Below, piece after piece: positions 1 through 8,227 of a stretch of 64,000 nucleotides of DNA. A program made the translations under genes and the position numbers. Source of the stretch: a candidate division TM6 bacterium GW2011_GWF2_37_49 (lineage in GTDB: Bacteria; Babelota; Babeliae; Babelales; RVW-14); NCBI GenBank assembly GCA_000989955.1, contig LBTE01000001.1, forward strand, positions 1 to 64,000, in the 5' to 3' direction. The notes below the pieces were generated by a model that was given only the letters and a program-made list of their open reading frames with translations, made no database searches and was not told the origin of the DNA. Numbering within the stretch: the stretch's first letter is position 1; every line of letters starts with the position of its first letter.

Positions 1-86
1 ATGGCTGAGTGGCTGAAAGCACTTGCCTGCTAAGCAAGTATCTGGAGAGATCCGGATCGTGGGTTCGAATCCCACTCTCTCCACCA
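1..86 (+). tRNA. tRNA-Ser(GCT), 5' end cut by window edge
   Basis: The anticodon loop reads CTGCTAA, giving anticodon GCT for serine AGC/AGU codons. A variable arm, a T arm (GTGGG/CCCAC around TTCGAAT) and the acceptor strand TCTCTCC followed by A and an encoded CCA at 84-86 are present. The first base of the window is position 7 of the acceptor, so about six bases of the 5' acceptor strand are missing. Confidence 0.95.
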
Positions 87-121
87 TACTTCGCCCTCGT
101 TTCACTCGTGGCTTCGTATGG
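84..121. repeat. Palindrome starting in the tRNA-Ser CCA end
   Basis: CCATAC at 84-89 pairs with GTATGG at 116-121, and the inner CGCC (92-95) can pair with the GGC near 110, so a hairpin begins inside the CCA of tRNA-Ser(GCT). It may be a processing or termination structure or a mobile palindromic element. A weaker relative (shared GGCAGG tail) follows the second tRNA-Ser at about 249-285. Confidence 0.5.
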
Positions 122-159
122 CAGGCCAGTCCAAATATTCCAATTTAAATTTTTTTTCT

Positions 160-251
160 GGAGAGGTGGCAGAGTGGTTGAACGCGACGGTCTTGAAAAC
201 CGTTATTCCGGGAGACTGGAATCGTGGGTTCGAATCCCACCCTCTCCACCA
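160..251 (+). tRNA. tRNA-Ser(TGA)
   Basis: The acceptor GGAGAGG pairs with CCTCTCC, the anticodon loop CTTGAAA gives TGA, there is a long variable arm typical of serine tRNAs, the T loop is TTCGAAT, and CCA is encoded at 249-251. It lies 73 bases after tRNA-Ser(GCT) in the same direction and they are probably co-transcribed. Confidence 0.95.
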
Positions 252-370
252 GTCCTCGCTCATACGGAGCTATGACCGGCAGGTTCAACTCTCATTCGCT
301 TTTAATTCTATTTTTTTAGATTGTTATCATGACATGATTTTAATACAGGAGTAATCTATAAAAATATCGA

Positions 371-519
371 TGGCACTTTTTACAATTTCTAAAATTTACA
401 CTCGAAACATGCGTCTCAATCAGTGCCGGTAGGCCGCATCTAAAAACTTGTCAATTTCTTGCAATAATTGATTTCATGGACTATTACAAGTAATATAGTT
501 GATGTATAGCTGTAAAAAT
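371..519 (-). repeat. Dispersed ~150-bp intergenic element, copy 1
   Basis: This is a minus-oriented copy of the element seen about thirteen times in the window. It shows the three conserved blocks: the A/T block near 371-395 (rc of AAAAAtTGCAAAAAGTGCC type), the central block GTAGGCCGCATCTAAAAA at about 428-446, and GATGTATAGC near 501-511 (rc of the GGCATACAT block). It fills most of the gap between tRNA-Ser and the acyl-ligase gene. Confidence 0.7.
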
Positions 520-628
520 CGTGTGTTTGGCTATATTAAAGACAATGGAATTGGTATCAGTAGATATGCTTCTTTTATTGACTTGATTTTTATTATTCTG
601 ATAAAGTTCGGGAAGGCGGTTAATTTAT

Positions 629-3130
629 ATGGCTATATTTTGTAAAGATGAAATCATGCTACTTACCGATCTTTTGGAGCGTAATGCCAGATTTTTTGCC
701 GTGACGCCAGCTCTAACCATGCGTATGGGATATCGCACAGTAACTTTAAATTATGCGCAAGTTTATGAGCTCTCATGTAAGGTTGCCGAATTTTTAAAAC
801 AGCAAGAAATCGGAAAAAATGACAAAGTATTGATATTTGCTCCGAATTCACCTTTTTGGGTTTGTGTTTTTTTCGGCGCAATGCTGAATGGCAGCGTTGC
901 GGTTCCGGTAAATATTCAAAGCACGTCAGAAATACTTAAAAAGATTATCGAGCAGACTCAAGCAAAAATTGTTTTTAAAAGTCGACAATTAAAGCGAGAT
1001 CTGTTTGGAGATGTCCAGATATTTGATATTGAATTTATTGATGAATTAACGCATGATATAAATTTGCAAAATTTCAAACGAGCTGAACTTGAAGAGGATG
1101 ATCTGTTAGAGATTCTTTATACCTCTGGTACGACAGGAGACCCAAAAGGTGTTATGCTATCGCATAAAAATATTTATTCAAATGTTTTGTCTATTATCAA
1201 AGTTATTGAGCTGAAACCTCAATCTGAGCGCCTTTTGTCAGTGCTTCCGCTAACTCATATTTTAGAGCAAACGATTGGTTTATTTTTGGCATTCCATTTC
1301 GGAGAGCACGTTGTTTATGCCCATTCATACGCAGCAATAGGAAATCTTTTGCAGGAATTTAAAATTAGTAAAATGGTTGTGGTGCCAGAGCTTTTGAAGG
1401 TATTGATGGATCGAATAAAAGGCGATGCTGTTAAAAACGGAAAATTTTGGTTATTACAAAAAATGATGAATTTTTCATCTAAAATCAATTGCCGACCATT
1501 ATCAAAAATTTTATTTTACTTTGTGCTTAAAAAACTAGGCGGAAGGCTTGATACAGTTGCAAGTGGTGGAGCTCCGCTGGATATAACATTAGAAAAAGAA
1601 TGGAATGCTTTGGGTGTATTTGTTATTCAGGGTTACGGTCTAACCGAAACATCTCCAGTGATATCGTTAAATAGTTTTGATAAACATAAATTTGCATCAG
1701 TTGGAAAAATTCTTGAAGGTGTACAGGTAAAAATTGCGTCGGATGGAGAGATTTTAGCTCGTGGACCAAATGTTTTTCAGGGTTATTATAAAAATGAATC
1801 TAAAACCAAAGAGGCCTTTTCATCGGATAGTTGGTTTATGACTGGTGATATTGGCTATTTTGATTCAGATGGTTTTTTATTTTTAAAGGGCCGCAAAAAA
1901 TACATGATTCTTGGTCCTGGCGGACAAAATGTTTTTCCAGAAGATATCGAAACTGAATTAAATAAAGTACCTGAAATAAAAGATAGTTGCGTACTTGGAT
2001 TGGACAATGCAGGCAAAAGCACGCTGATACATGCTGTTCTGTTATGTAACAACAAGGCAACTGATACAGAAAAAATAATTGACTCTGTTAACGAAAATTT
2101 GGCCTCATACCAACAAATCAATTCATGGTCGACTTGGGACGAGGATGATTTTCCGAGATCAGCTACGCGCAAAATTAAGCGCGATGAGGTGATTAAAGTT
2201 ATTTTGGCAAAACAAAGCGGAGACATATGCGAGAACATTGAGTCTCATAGTAAAATCGCTAATATTTTGAGCTTGGTCTCTGGCGTTGAGTTGCGAAATA
2301 TTCATTCAAACACCAGAATAGTTCGAGATCTTAACATTGACTCATTGATGCGTGTTGAGTTTGTGATGCGTGTTGAGCAAGAGCTGGGCTTCAGTCTTGA
2401 TGAAACGTTTATAAATGCAAATACAACCGTCAGTCAACTTGAAGATATTATTAAACAAAAAAAATTTAGCCTGCACAAAATTGAATTAAAAAAATGGCCA
2501 TGTAGCTGGTGGGCAAAAATAGTGCGGGCTGTAGGACAGTTTTGGATACTTCTTTTTACAAAAATTTTTATGAAAGTAGAAATTGATGGTCTTGAAAATA
2601 TTCAAGATGTATCAACTCCAGTAATTTTTATGCCAAATCATAATAGTTATTTTGATCCGCTGGCAGTTTTGCAAATCCTGCCTTTTAAGATTCGAAAAAG
2701 ACTAACATTTGCTGCAGCGGAAGATGTTTTGTATGGAAAGTTTAAATGGATTTCCTGGCTTGGTGAGTTGTTTTTTAACACATTTTCATTGCCTAGATCT
2801 GAGGAGTCAAACATTCGAGCTGGCCTTGATGTTATGGGTAAAGCGCTTGATAAAGGCCTTTATGTAGTAGTTTTTCCAGAAGGCAAAATTAGCGTCGATG
2901 GTAAGTTTCAGCCATTAAAATCAGGAGCGGGTTTGATGGCTGTAGAAATGCATGTTCCTATAATTCCAATAAAAATAGATGGTATTGAAAACTTGGCTCC
3001 ATACGGATCGTTTATTCCACGTCGTCGCGTAGTTGTAAAAATTAAGATAGGTAAGCCAATAAAATTTAAAAAGGCCGATTCGTACGAATCGGCTAGAATT
3101 CAAATCGAAAATACGATGCGATCATTATAG
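629..3130 (+). CDS. Acyl-CoA/ACP ligase - acyl carrier - PlsC acyltransferase fusion
   Basis: Predicted three-domain lipid enzyme that would activate a fatty acid with ATP and transfer it to a glycerolipid at the inner membrane. Domains in order are an AMP-binding ligase (about 1-520) with YTSGTTGDPKG at 164-174, an acyl-carrier domain (about 545-620) with the phosphopantetheine-accepting serine S572 in the DSL motif, and a PlsC acyltransferase (about 640-833) with H671-x4-D676 and FPEG at 749-752. E. coli Aas is the nearest well-known relative but has PlsC first and no carrier domain. The ATG at 629 follows GGGAAGGCGG about ten bases upstream; an ATG at 656 is the alternative. The natural lipid substrate cannot be read from sequence. 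Confidence 0.9.
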   Translation: MAIFCKDEIMLLTDLLERNARFFAVTPALTMRMGYRTVTLNYAQVYELSCKVAEFLKQQEIGKNDKVLIFAPNSPFWVCVFFGAMLNGSVAVPVNIQSTSEILKKIIEQTQAKIVFKSRQLKRDLFGDVQIFDIEFIDELTHDINLQNFKRAELEEDDLLEILYTSGTTGDPKGVMLSHKNIYSNVLSIIKVIELKPQSERLLSVLPLTHILEQTIGLFLAFHFGEHVVYAHSYAAIGNLLQEFKISKMVVVPELLKVLMDRIKGDAVKNGKFWLLQKMMNFSSKINCRPLSKILFYFVLKKLGGRLDTVASGGAPLDITLEKEWNALGVFVIQGYGLTETSPVISLNSFDKHKFASVGKILEGVQVKIASDGEILARGPNVFQGYYKNESKTKEAFSSDSWFMTGDIGYFDSDGFLFLKGRKKYMILGPGGQNVFPEDIETELNKVPEIKDSCVLGLDNAGKSTLIHAVLLCNNKATDTEKIIDSVNENLASYQQINSWSTWDEDDFPRSATRKIKRDEVIKVILAKQSGDICENIESHSKIANILSLVSGVELRNIHSNTRIVRDLNIDSLMRVEFVMRVEQELGFSLDETFINANTTVSQLEDIIKQKKFSLHKIELKKWPCSWWAKIVRAVGQFWILLFTKIFMKVEIDGLENIQDVSTPVIFMPNHNSYFDPLAVLQILPFKIRKRLTFAAAEDVLYGKFKWISWLGELFFNTFSLPRSEESNIRAGLDVMGKALDKGLYVVVFPEGKISVDGKFQPLKSGAGLMAVEMHVPIIPIKIDGIENLAPYGSFIPRRRVVVKIKIGKPIKFKKADSYESARIQIENTMRSL

Positions 3131-3132
3131 TC

Positions 3133-3582
3133 TTAGCCGTTTATAAAACGATAAGGTATCCCGGAAAATGGATTTGTTTTCGCGCATCCGTATTCATCAG
3201 TATAAGTGTCGCATGTGCTATAATATTCGTACAACCTCATGTAAATAAAATAGGATTCTAGATCTACGCTATTTGTTCCAAGAAAACGATTTACTATGTT
3301 TTGATATTTTTCCAATGTTGCGTCGTTGCAAAGAGCGTAATGTGGTATGGTTGAAATACTAATAGGATCAGATTTTTGAGCATCAATAAGTTGCTTATGT
3401 AAATTTACGTATGATGCAAAAAAACATGTAACACAATCAGCCGTTTTATTTTTTTGCAAATTTAACTCAAAATCCGCGCTTAACTTAATACACGATTCAT
3501 ATAAATGGTTAGCATTTTCAGAGAACAATTGCATGCTTACAATACAAAAAAATGTTAGCGCTATTAATACAAACTTTTTCAT
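3133..3582 (-). CDS. Small secreted cysteine-rich protein, unknown
   Basis: A 149-residue protein with a clear signal peptide (MKKFVLIALTFFCIVSMQLF, cleavage near residue 21). The mature part has six cysteines (31, 50, 53, 85, 124, 133), including a CVTC pair, an even number that would suit disulfide bonds in the periplasm or outside the cell. It ends two bases from the convergent acyl-ligase gene. The start is supported by AAGGA just upstream on the minus strand. I do not recognise the family. Confidence 0.7.
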   Translation of the reverse strand: MKKFVLIALTFFCIVSMQLFSENANHLYESCIKLSADFELNLQKNKTADCVTCFFASYVNLHKQLIDAQKSDPISISTIPHYALCNDATLEKYQNIVNRFLGTNSVDLESYFIYMRLYEYYSTCDTYTDEYGCAKTNPFSGIPYRFING

Positions 3583-3833
3583 ATTTTTCCTTGATTTAAT
3601 AATGACATTAATACATGCAGGAAACGAATAATAGCAATAACGTTTACGACAGTCAACACAAATGTCAACAACTCATGGCAAAAAATTCCTTCATCCTCAA
3701 ACAAAATTTCACAAGTTTTTTATCATCAGAAGCAAAGGTTTTTGTCGATCATTTCTCGAGTTTCGGAAATTTATTTAAGGATTTTGACGTAGATACGCTT
3801 TTTTTGCAACTATAAATTATGTCACAACTTTGG

Positions 3834-5321
3834 TTAAATAATACCAAATCCGTCGTATTTGATACCTACTTTGCTTTGCCAAAAAGAATCCATGCTATTG
3901 CGCCATAAAGCTACATTGTCCAACTTGCCTATCTCGTGAATTACCAATATAACTTCCAGTCCATAGTCACATATTATTTTTAGATTTATCTCATTTGAAA
4001 TGGCGCCAGCTACCAAGTCTAAATCGTTTCCAAATGCTCCGCCTCCAACAGCTGTTAAATATATTTTACGTTTGCCGTTTAATGCTGCGGCAAGAAGTGT
4101 TCCTTCATAAAATCCTTCAAGCATTGGCTTTGTTATTTTTTTGAGAAAAACCTTTCTTGGATCATCTTTAGCCATAAGCCTTGTTGGATTGAATAATCTC
4201 CAGTCAAATGCTGCAACTGGTATTTGATTAATGCGATTAATTGGCGCTTGCCATATTTTACGCACTTCAGAGAGTTTATCGTTTTTACTTTCGCATGGCC
4301 TTATTCTTCCTCCAACAACAACATCGATATCGCGATGAAAATAAATTTGCAAATTATCGGTCCAGTTAGCCGGAACGTCTGGCGTTGCCGCCACAACTAG
4401 CTGATCTACTGTTGGCATTCCTCCGCCTGATGCGTTTGGATTGATTAGGCGTTCGTATGGTGTATTCAAGAGCAAATTCATAGGTGGATGACCGTACATT
4501 TTATAAAATGTGCCTGGTGCTGCCGAAAAACAGCCTAATTCTCCTTGCGTTGGCCTACTCATGCCATTTGTAAAACCGAAGTTAGCATTCGCATTTACAC
4601 CGTTATGTGCGCAACCGCCCTCCAGGCAATGCATTCGCGATGCCAGCTGAAAAACAGCATCCTTGTTTGCTGGATCGGCCTGCAATGCGCCAATATCTAC
4701 ACGATCGAATGTGTCGGCATTTCCTGAGAAATAACAAAGAATATGGAAGGACGGATTTCCTAATTTTTGAATGCCTGCAGCTTGAGCTGCAGCATACTGT
4801 TGTCGCAATCTAACAAGTGTTGATTGTACGATTGCTCCACAGCAAAGCGGCTGTAGTGTTTTTCTATTGAAAATGTATGAAAGGCCGTTATCGTCCTGCT
4901 CAAAATTCAATGGCATATCGGCTCTTTCTTCTAATCCGGTAGCATACTCAAATATTCGATCTAGTCGAACTTGATCATTTGATTGACATGTGTTACTGGG
5001 ATGTGAAACGGAGTCTCTTAGTGCAAGCGTGCCAGTTACTATAAGCGCCATGCCACACAATGCTACACCGCCCAGCGCTAAGCTTTCAATGTCTATTTTG
5101 GATTTAGTTTTATTTTTTTTGCGTTGATCCAAAGACTTTTTTGAGCCTTGACTTGCGTCAGCATTCTCGTCCAGAGAGGCTTTATCCTTATCATGATCAT
5201 GGTGTTTAACGTTCAGATCAGTTACTTCGCAAGCTTCATTTGTCTGCAGTGATTTTTGTTCGGCGAACGCAACAAAGTTCATCAAAAAAACTAAAAATAT
5301 TGGTAAAAACATTTTATTCAT
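3834..5321 (-). CDS. Exported protein with possible macro-like C-terminal domain
   Basis: The chosen ATG at 5321 has an AAAGAGAG ribosome site and opens a signal peptide (MNKMFLPIFLVFLMNFVAFA); an upstream ATG at 5390 would add 23 residues before it and looks less likely. The mature N-terminus is charged and histidine/aspartate rich, followed by a membrane segment at about 81-101. The large C-terminal domain has LQADPANKDAVFQLASR and, near the end, YLTAVGGGAFGNDLDLV. These resemble conserved stretches in a widespread uncharacterised family whose glycine-rich motif recalls macro domains that bind ADP-ribose. That reading is tentative. The neighbour on the same strand is also secreted. Confidence 0.7.
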   Translation of the reverse strand: MNKMFLPIFLVFLMNFVAFAEQKSLQTNEACEVTDLNVKHHDHDKDKASLDENADASQGSKKSLDQRKKNKTKSKIDIESLALGGVALCGMALIVTGTLALRDSVSHPSNTCQSNDQVRLDRIFEYATGLEERADMPLNFEQDDNGLSYIFNRKTLQPLCCGAIVQSTLVRLRQQYAAAQAAGIQKLGNPSFHILCYFSGNADTFDRVDIGALQADPANKDAVFQLASRMHCLEGGCAHNGVNANANFGFTNGMSRPTQGELGCFSAAPGTFYKMYGHPPMNLLLNTPYERLINPNASGGGMPTVDQLVVAATPDVPANWTDNLQIYFHRDIDVVVGGRIRPCESKNDKLSEVRKIWQAPINRINQIPVAAFDWRLFNPTRLMAKDDPRKVFLKKITKPMLEGFYEGTLLAAALNGKRKIYLTAVGGGAFGNDLDLVAGAISNEINLKIICDYGLEVILVIHEIGKLDNVALWRNSMDSFWQSKVGIKYDGFGII

Positions 5322-5576
5322 AAAAACTCTCTTTAAATTCATTAAACATGGTATAAATTTAACAAATTTGCTACTTCTTAGAAACAGCATGTAATGGTTC
5401 AGTGCATATTAGACTGATTTGGCCCCTCAGGTCAGGATTGATAGTATAACTCAGTGGTTGAGTAACGCAAGGCCTGATGTATACGCACTTTGTTGTAAAA
5501 CGAATTGAATTCTTTCAGCTTGTAATGCAAAATCTCGAGATTTTGCGGTCCGTCGTACTGAATAGTAAAATTCATA

Positions 5577-5799
5577 CCTAAAATAAAGCTTTTTGCGTTT
5601 GGTTGTAAATCTACGATTGGAAGCTAGCTGTAAATGGCAGGGGCATTTTTCCTTATTTTGAAAATTTTAATTCGGCAAGCCCAATCCAATCGCATGCTGC
5701 AGGCTGGGTCTAAAAAATCATCATCTTCTTTGTAGCCCTGATGAATAGCTGCATGAGAGAAGCCATAGTCGATGTATCAGTCTACCTATGCATGTTTTG
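5577..5799 (-). repeat. Dispersed element, extended copy (partner of 10094-10306)
   Basis: A roughly 220-bp segment nearly identical to 10094-10306. It starts with ACCTAAAATAAAGC in both places, shares about 80 bp of flank beyond the usual element, and then carries the standard minus-oriented blocks (GGGGCAT near 5640, the GCATGCTGCAGGCTGGG centre near 5690, GATGTATCAG near 5771). It lies in the 650-bp gap between divergent genes; the rest of that gap (5322-5576 and 5800-5940) shows nothing I can name. Confidence 0.75.
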
Positions 5800-5969
5800 G
5801 AATGGAGCAATGTTTGGTAGATTTTAAAATTAGAATGGTATGATAGGATGGCGGTTAATCACTGCCACATACTTGATTTTCAGAAAATAAACTTGATATT
5901 GATTAAATTCGTATGCTAATTTTGCTTCAATATATTGGGTAGATGTAGACAAATATCTTAGGAGAAGAG

Positions 5970-6839
5970 ATGCAATTTGGCATTATTGGAGTATTGATTG
6001 TTTCAATGTTTACAAATACTTTGAATGGTTCAGCTAGATGTCGTGTGAATGCGAAAGCACGATTTATAGCCAAGCGCACATTGAATGCACAAATATATAA
6101 TCATCATGTAGAAATTTCACAAGATTCTATCATTTTGGACAGTTTAATTTGCACTAAAAAAAATGTTCCAAATAAATTTTATTGGGCATGTAAAGTTAAA
6201 CAATCAGATAGCAGTTTATATTATGTATACGACATTGAAACCTGCAAACACCAAAAAATTATTAAAGATATTGAGATTCCTGATCAAAGAGTCGTATTGC
6301 AAAAAGCAAGCCCCAACCAGCAATTTGAGTTAATAGAAGAAGAAGGCATTTTAGTTTTGCGCAATGTGATGACAAAGGAATGTTTGTTTTCTTCGCAAAA
6401 TATTAAATCTTCAGTTTTCAGTTCTGACAGTAAATTTTGGGTATGTTTAGAAGATGACCCAAGTCAAGTTAATCTTAATGATTTATACCCCAATCTATCA
6501 GATATAAGGCATAGGTATTACTTAAAAATAAAATTATTTGATCTTAGTAGCGGTATCTTAGTATTTGAAGATGATTGTGGATTGATAAATGTTGTTGAGC
6601 CAAAATTTAGCAATAACGGTAGCAAGTTGGCCTATTTAAAAAAAGATAAAGGGTTTACTTTTGATGAAATGGTAATAATTAGTGTGAATGATACATCTGC
6701 AAGGATCAGGCTTATCGCTCCTTACTTCTTTCCTTGCGACGTAATGGCTTTTACATTTTATAATGATGATAATGAAATTTGTGTCATAAGTTATTATCCA
6801 GTAATAAGCAAGCTGTTATCAAGTTTTTTTAGCCTATAA
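5970..6839 (+). CDS. Secreted beta-propeller-like protein, tandem copy 1
   Basis: A 289-residue protein with an N-terminal signal peptide (MQFGIIGVLIVSMFTNTLNG) and a strong AGGAGA ribosome site. The body contains repeated strand-rich units such as KFWVCLED, YYVYDIET and PKFSNNGSKLAYL, which look like WD40-type or TolB-type blades, though no full repeat can be proven by eye. It is a close paralogue of the next gene, including the upstream 80 bases, so both gene and leader were duplicated together. Function unknown; location is probably periplasmic or outside. Confidence 0.7.
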   Translation: MQFGIIGVLIVSMFTNTLNGSARCRVNAKARFIAKRTLNAQIYNHHVEISQDSIILDSLICTKKNVPNKFYWACKVKQSDSSLYYVYDIETCKHQKIIKDIEIPDQRVVLQKASPNQQFELIEEEGILVLRNVMTKECLFSSQNIKSSVFSSDSKFWVCLEDDPSQVNLNDLYPNLSDIRHRYYLKIKLFDLSSGILVFEDDCGLINVVEPKFSNNGSKLAYLKKDKGFTFDEMVIISVNDTSARIRLIAPYFFPCDVMAFTFYNDDNEICVISYYPVISKLLSSFFSL

Positions 6840-6930
6840 AAATTGGAATAAAATTGACAATGATTTAATTTGTATGCTAGCTTCACCACGATATATGGGA
6901 TAGATTTAAGCAAATATTTTAGGAGATGTT

Positions 6931-7800
6931 ATGCGAATCTGGATTATTGGAGTATTTATTGTTTCAATGTTTGTAAATACTTTGAATGGTGCTGCCAGGA
7001 GTCATGTGGATGAGAGCTACGCGGTTGGACAGTATGGGTTGGCTTATGCTGGAATTCCGCAGGGATCTATCATTTTAGATAGTGGAATTTGCTCTAGGCA
7101 ACATATTCCGGATAAATTTTATTGGAAGTGTTTTGATAATAAATTGTTTTGGGTGTGCAAAATTAAACAATCTGATAGCTATTTATACTATGTATATGAT
7201 ATTGCAACCAGTGCATTTAAATGGATCTTTAATGCTACTGATTTTCAGTATCAAAGAATTACAGTTCAGATTGTAAGCGATAATTATCAATTTTGTTTGA
7301 TTAAAAAAGGTAACGGTTTTGCTTTGCGTAATCTAACGACTAATCAAGATTTGTATTTTTCGTCATGTATTAAATCTGCATTTTTCAGTTATGATAGTAA
7401 ATTTTGGGTATGTTTAGAAGAGATTTTAGATCAAGTTGATACTCATAATTTAGCTTACAATCCATCAGATATAAGATATAAGCATCATTTGAAAATAAAA
7501 TTATTCGATCTTAATAGCGGTGAACTAATCTTTGAAGATGATTGTGGATTGATAAATGTTGTTGATCCGAAATTTAGTAATGATGGTAGAAAATTGGCCT
7601 ATTTAAAAGGAGTTAATACAACAAGCTCAACCATTAATGTGTATGATATACAATCACATAACAATCTTAATCAACAAATTTTGCTTGAGTGTGACGTAAT
7701 GGCTTTTTTGTTTAATTATAATAATTGTGAAATTTGGGCCACAAGTTATGTGCAAAAACATGATATGTTGTTATCAAATCATTTTACCATCAAAACTTAA
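6931..7800 (+). CDS. Secreted beta-propeller-like protein, tandem copy 2
   Basis: Also 289 residues, with signal peptide MRIWIIGVFIVSMFVNTLNG and an AGGAGA ribosome site seven bases from the ATG. It matches copy 1 along its length, best in FSYDSKFWVCLEE, KIKLFDLNSGELIFEDDCG and PKFSNDGRKLAYLKG. The mature N-terminus and the last 60 residues have diverged most. The 91 bases between the two genes repeat the leader of copy 1 (for example GTATGCTA and GATATATGGGATAGAT). Confidence 0.7.
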   Translation: MRIWIIGVFIVSMFVNTLNGAARSHVDESYAVGQYGLAYAGIPQGSIILDSGICSRQHIPDKFYWKCFDNKLFWVCKIKQSDSYLYYVYDIATSAFKWIFNATDFQYQRITVQIVSDNYQFCLIKKGNGFALRNLTTNQDLYFSSCIKSAFFSYDSKFWVCLEEILDQVDTHNLAYNPSDIRYKHHLKIKLFDLNSGELIFEDDCGLINVVDPKFSNDGRKLAYLKGVNTTSSTINVYDIQSHNNLNQQILLECDVMAFLFNYNNCEIWATSYVQKHDMLLSNHFTIKT

Positions 7801-7887
7801 AAGTTATGCACATAAATGGTGCATTTTGGAATAATTAGTCTTTGGCAACTCTGTCCGTGCCAGGCACAGTTCCAAATGAACGAAAAT

Positions 7888-7963
7888 TGGTGGAGGTAAG
7901 CGGATTCGAACCGCTGACCCTCCGCTTGCAAAGCGGATGCTCTACCAACTGAGCTATACCCCC
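7888..7963 (-). tRNA. tRNA-Ala(TGC)
   Basis: Read on the minus strand, acceptor GGGGGTA pairs with TACCTCC (one G-T), the D arm is GCTCAGTTGGTAGAGC, the anticodon loop TTTGCAA gives TGC, the T loop is TTCGAAT, and CCA is encoded. It sits 12 bases from tRNA-Ile in the same direction, a pair usually found in rRNA operon spacers but here without rRNA. Confidence 0.97.
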
Positions 7964-7975
7964 AAATCATAATTT

Positions 7976-8052
7976 TGGTGGGCCTAAGTCGACTTGAACG
8001 ACTGACCCCCCCGTTATCAACGGGGTGCTCTAACCAACTGAGCTATAGGCCC
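7976..8052 (-). tRNA. tRNA-Ile(GAT)
   Basis: On the minus strand, acceptor GGGCCTA pairs with TAGGCCC, the anticodon loop TTGATAA gives GAT, the T arm is AGTCG/CGACT with the unusual loop TTCAAGT, and CCA is encoded. It is upstream of tRNA-Ala and both are likely one transcript. Confidence 0.97.
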
Positions 8053-8158
8053 CAAATATAATCAAAGAATCATTAATTTTTTCTGATTATACAAGCATTT
8101 TTTTGCTCTTGCAAGAAATTATTAATCAAGTTTTTGAAAAATGTAAATCTGTTTAAAA

Positions 8159-8187
8159 TTGACACACAGGAAGGCAACTCTCATAAT
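8159..8187 (+). promoter_or_regulatory. Promoter of the DNA ligase gene
   Basis: A perfect -35 box TTGACA (8159-8164) is followed after 17 bases by CATAAT (8182-8187), 41 bases before the ligase ATG. This matches the bacterial sigma-70 pattern. Confidence 0.7.
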
Positions 8188-8227
8188 AAAAGGCATAATA
8201 ATTTAAGCAAATAAACATGAGGTACAA

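Noticed and set aside
9-354. Two open frames over the tRNA-Ser genes
   Set aside because: They translate tRNA sequence and have no ribosome site.
3615-3815. 66-codon plus-strand frame between two minus-strand secreted genes
   Set aside because: No ribosome site, no recognisable motif, and the composition looks like ordinary intergenic DNA.
6842-6885. TTGACA near the second propeller-like gene as a promoter
   Set aside because: The best -10 candidate (TATGCT) is only 13 bases away, outside the normal spacer range.
7888-8052. tRNA-Ala/tRNA-Ile pair as part of an rRNA operon
   Set aside because: No 16S or 23S sequence flanks the pair.
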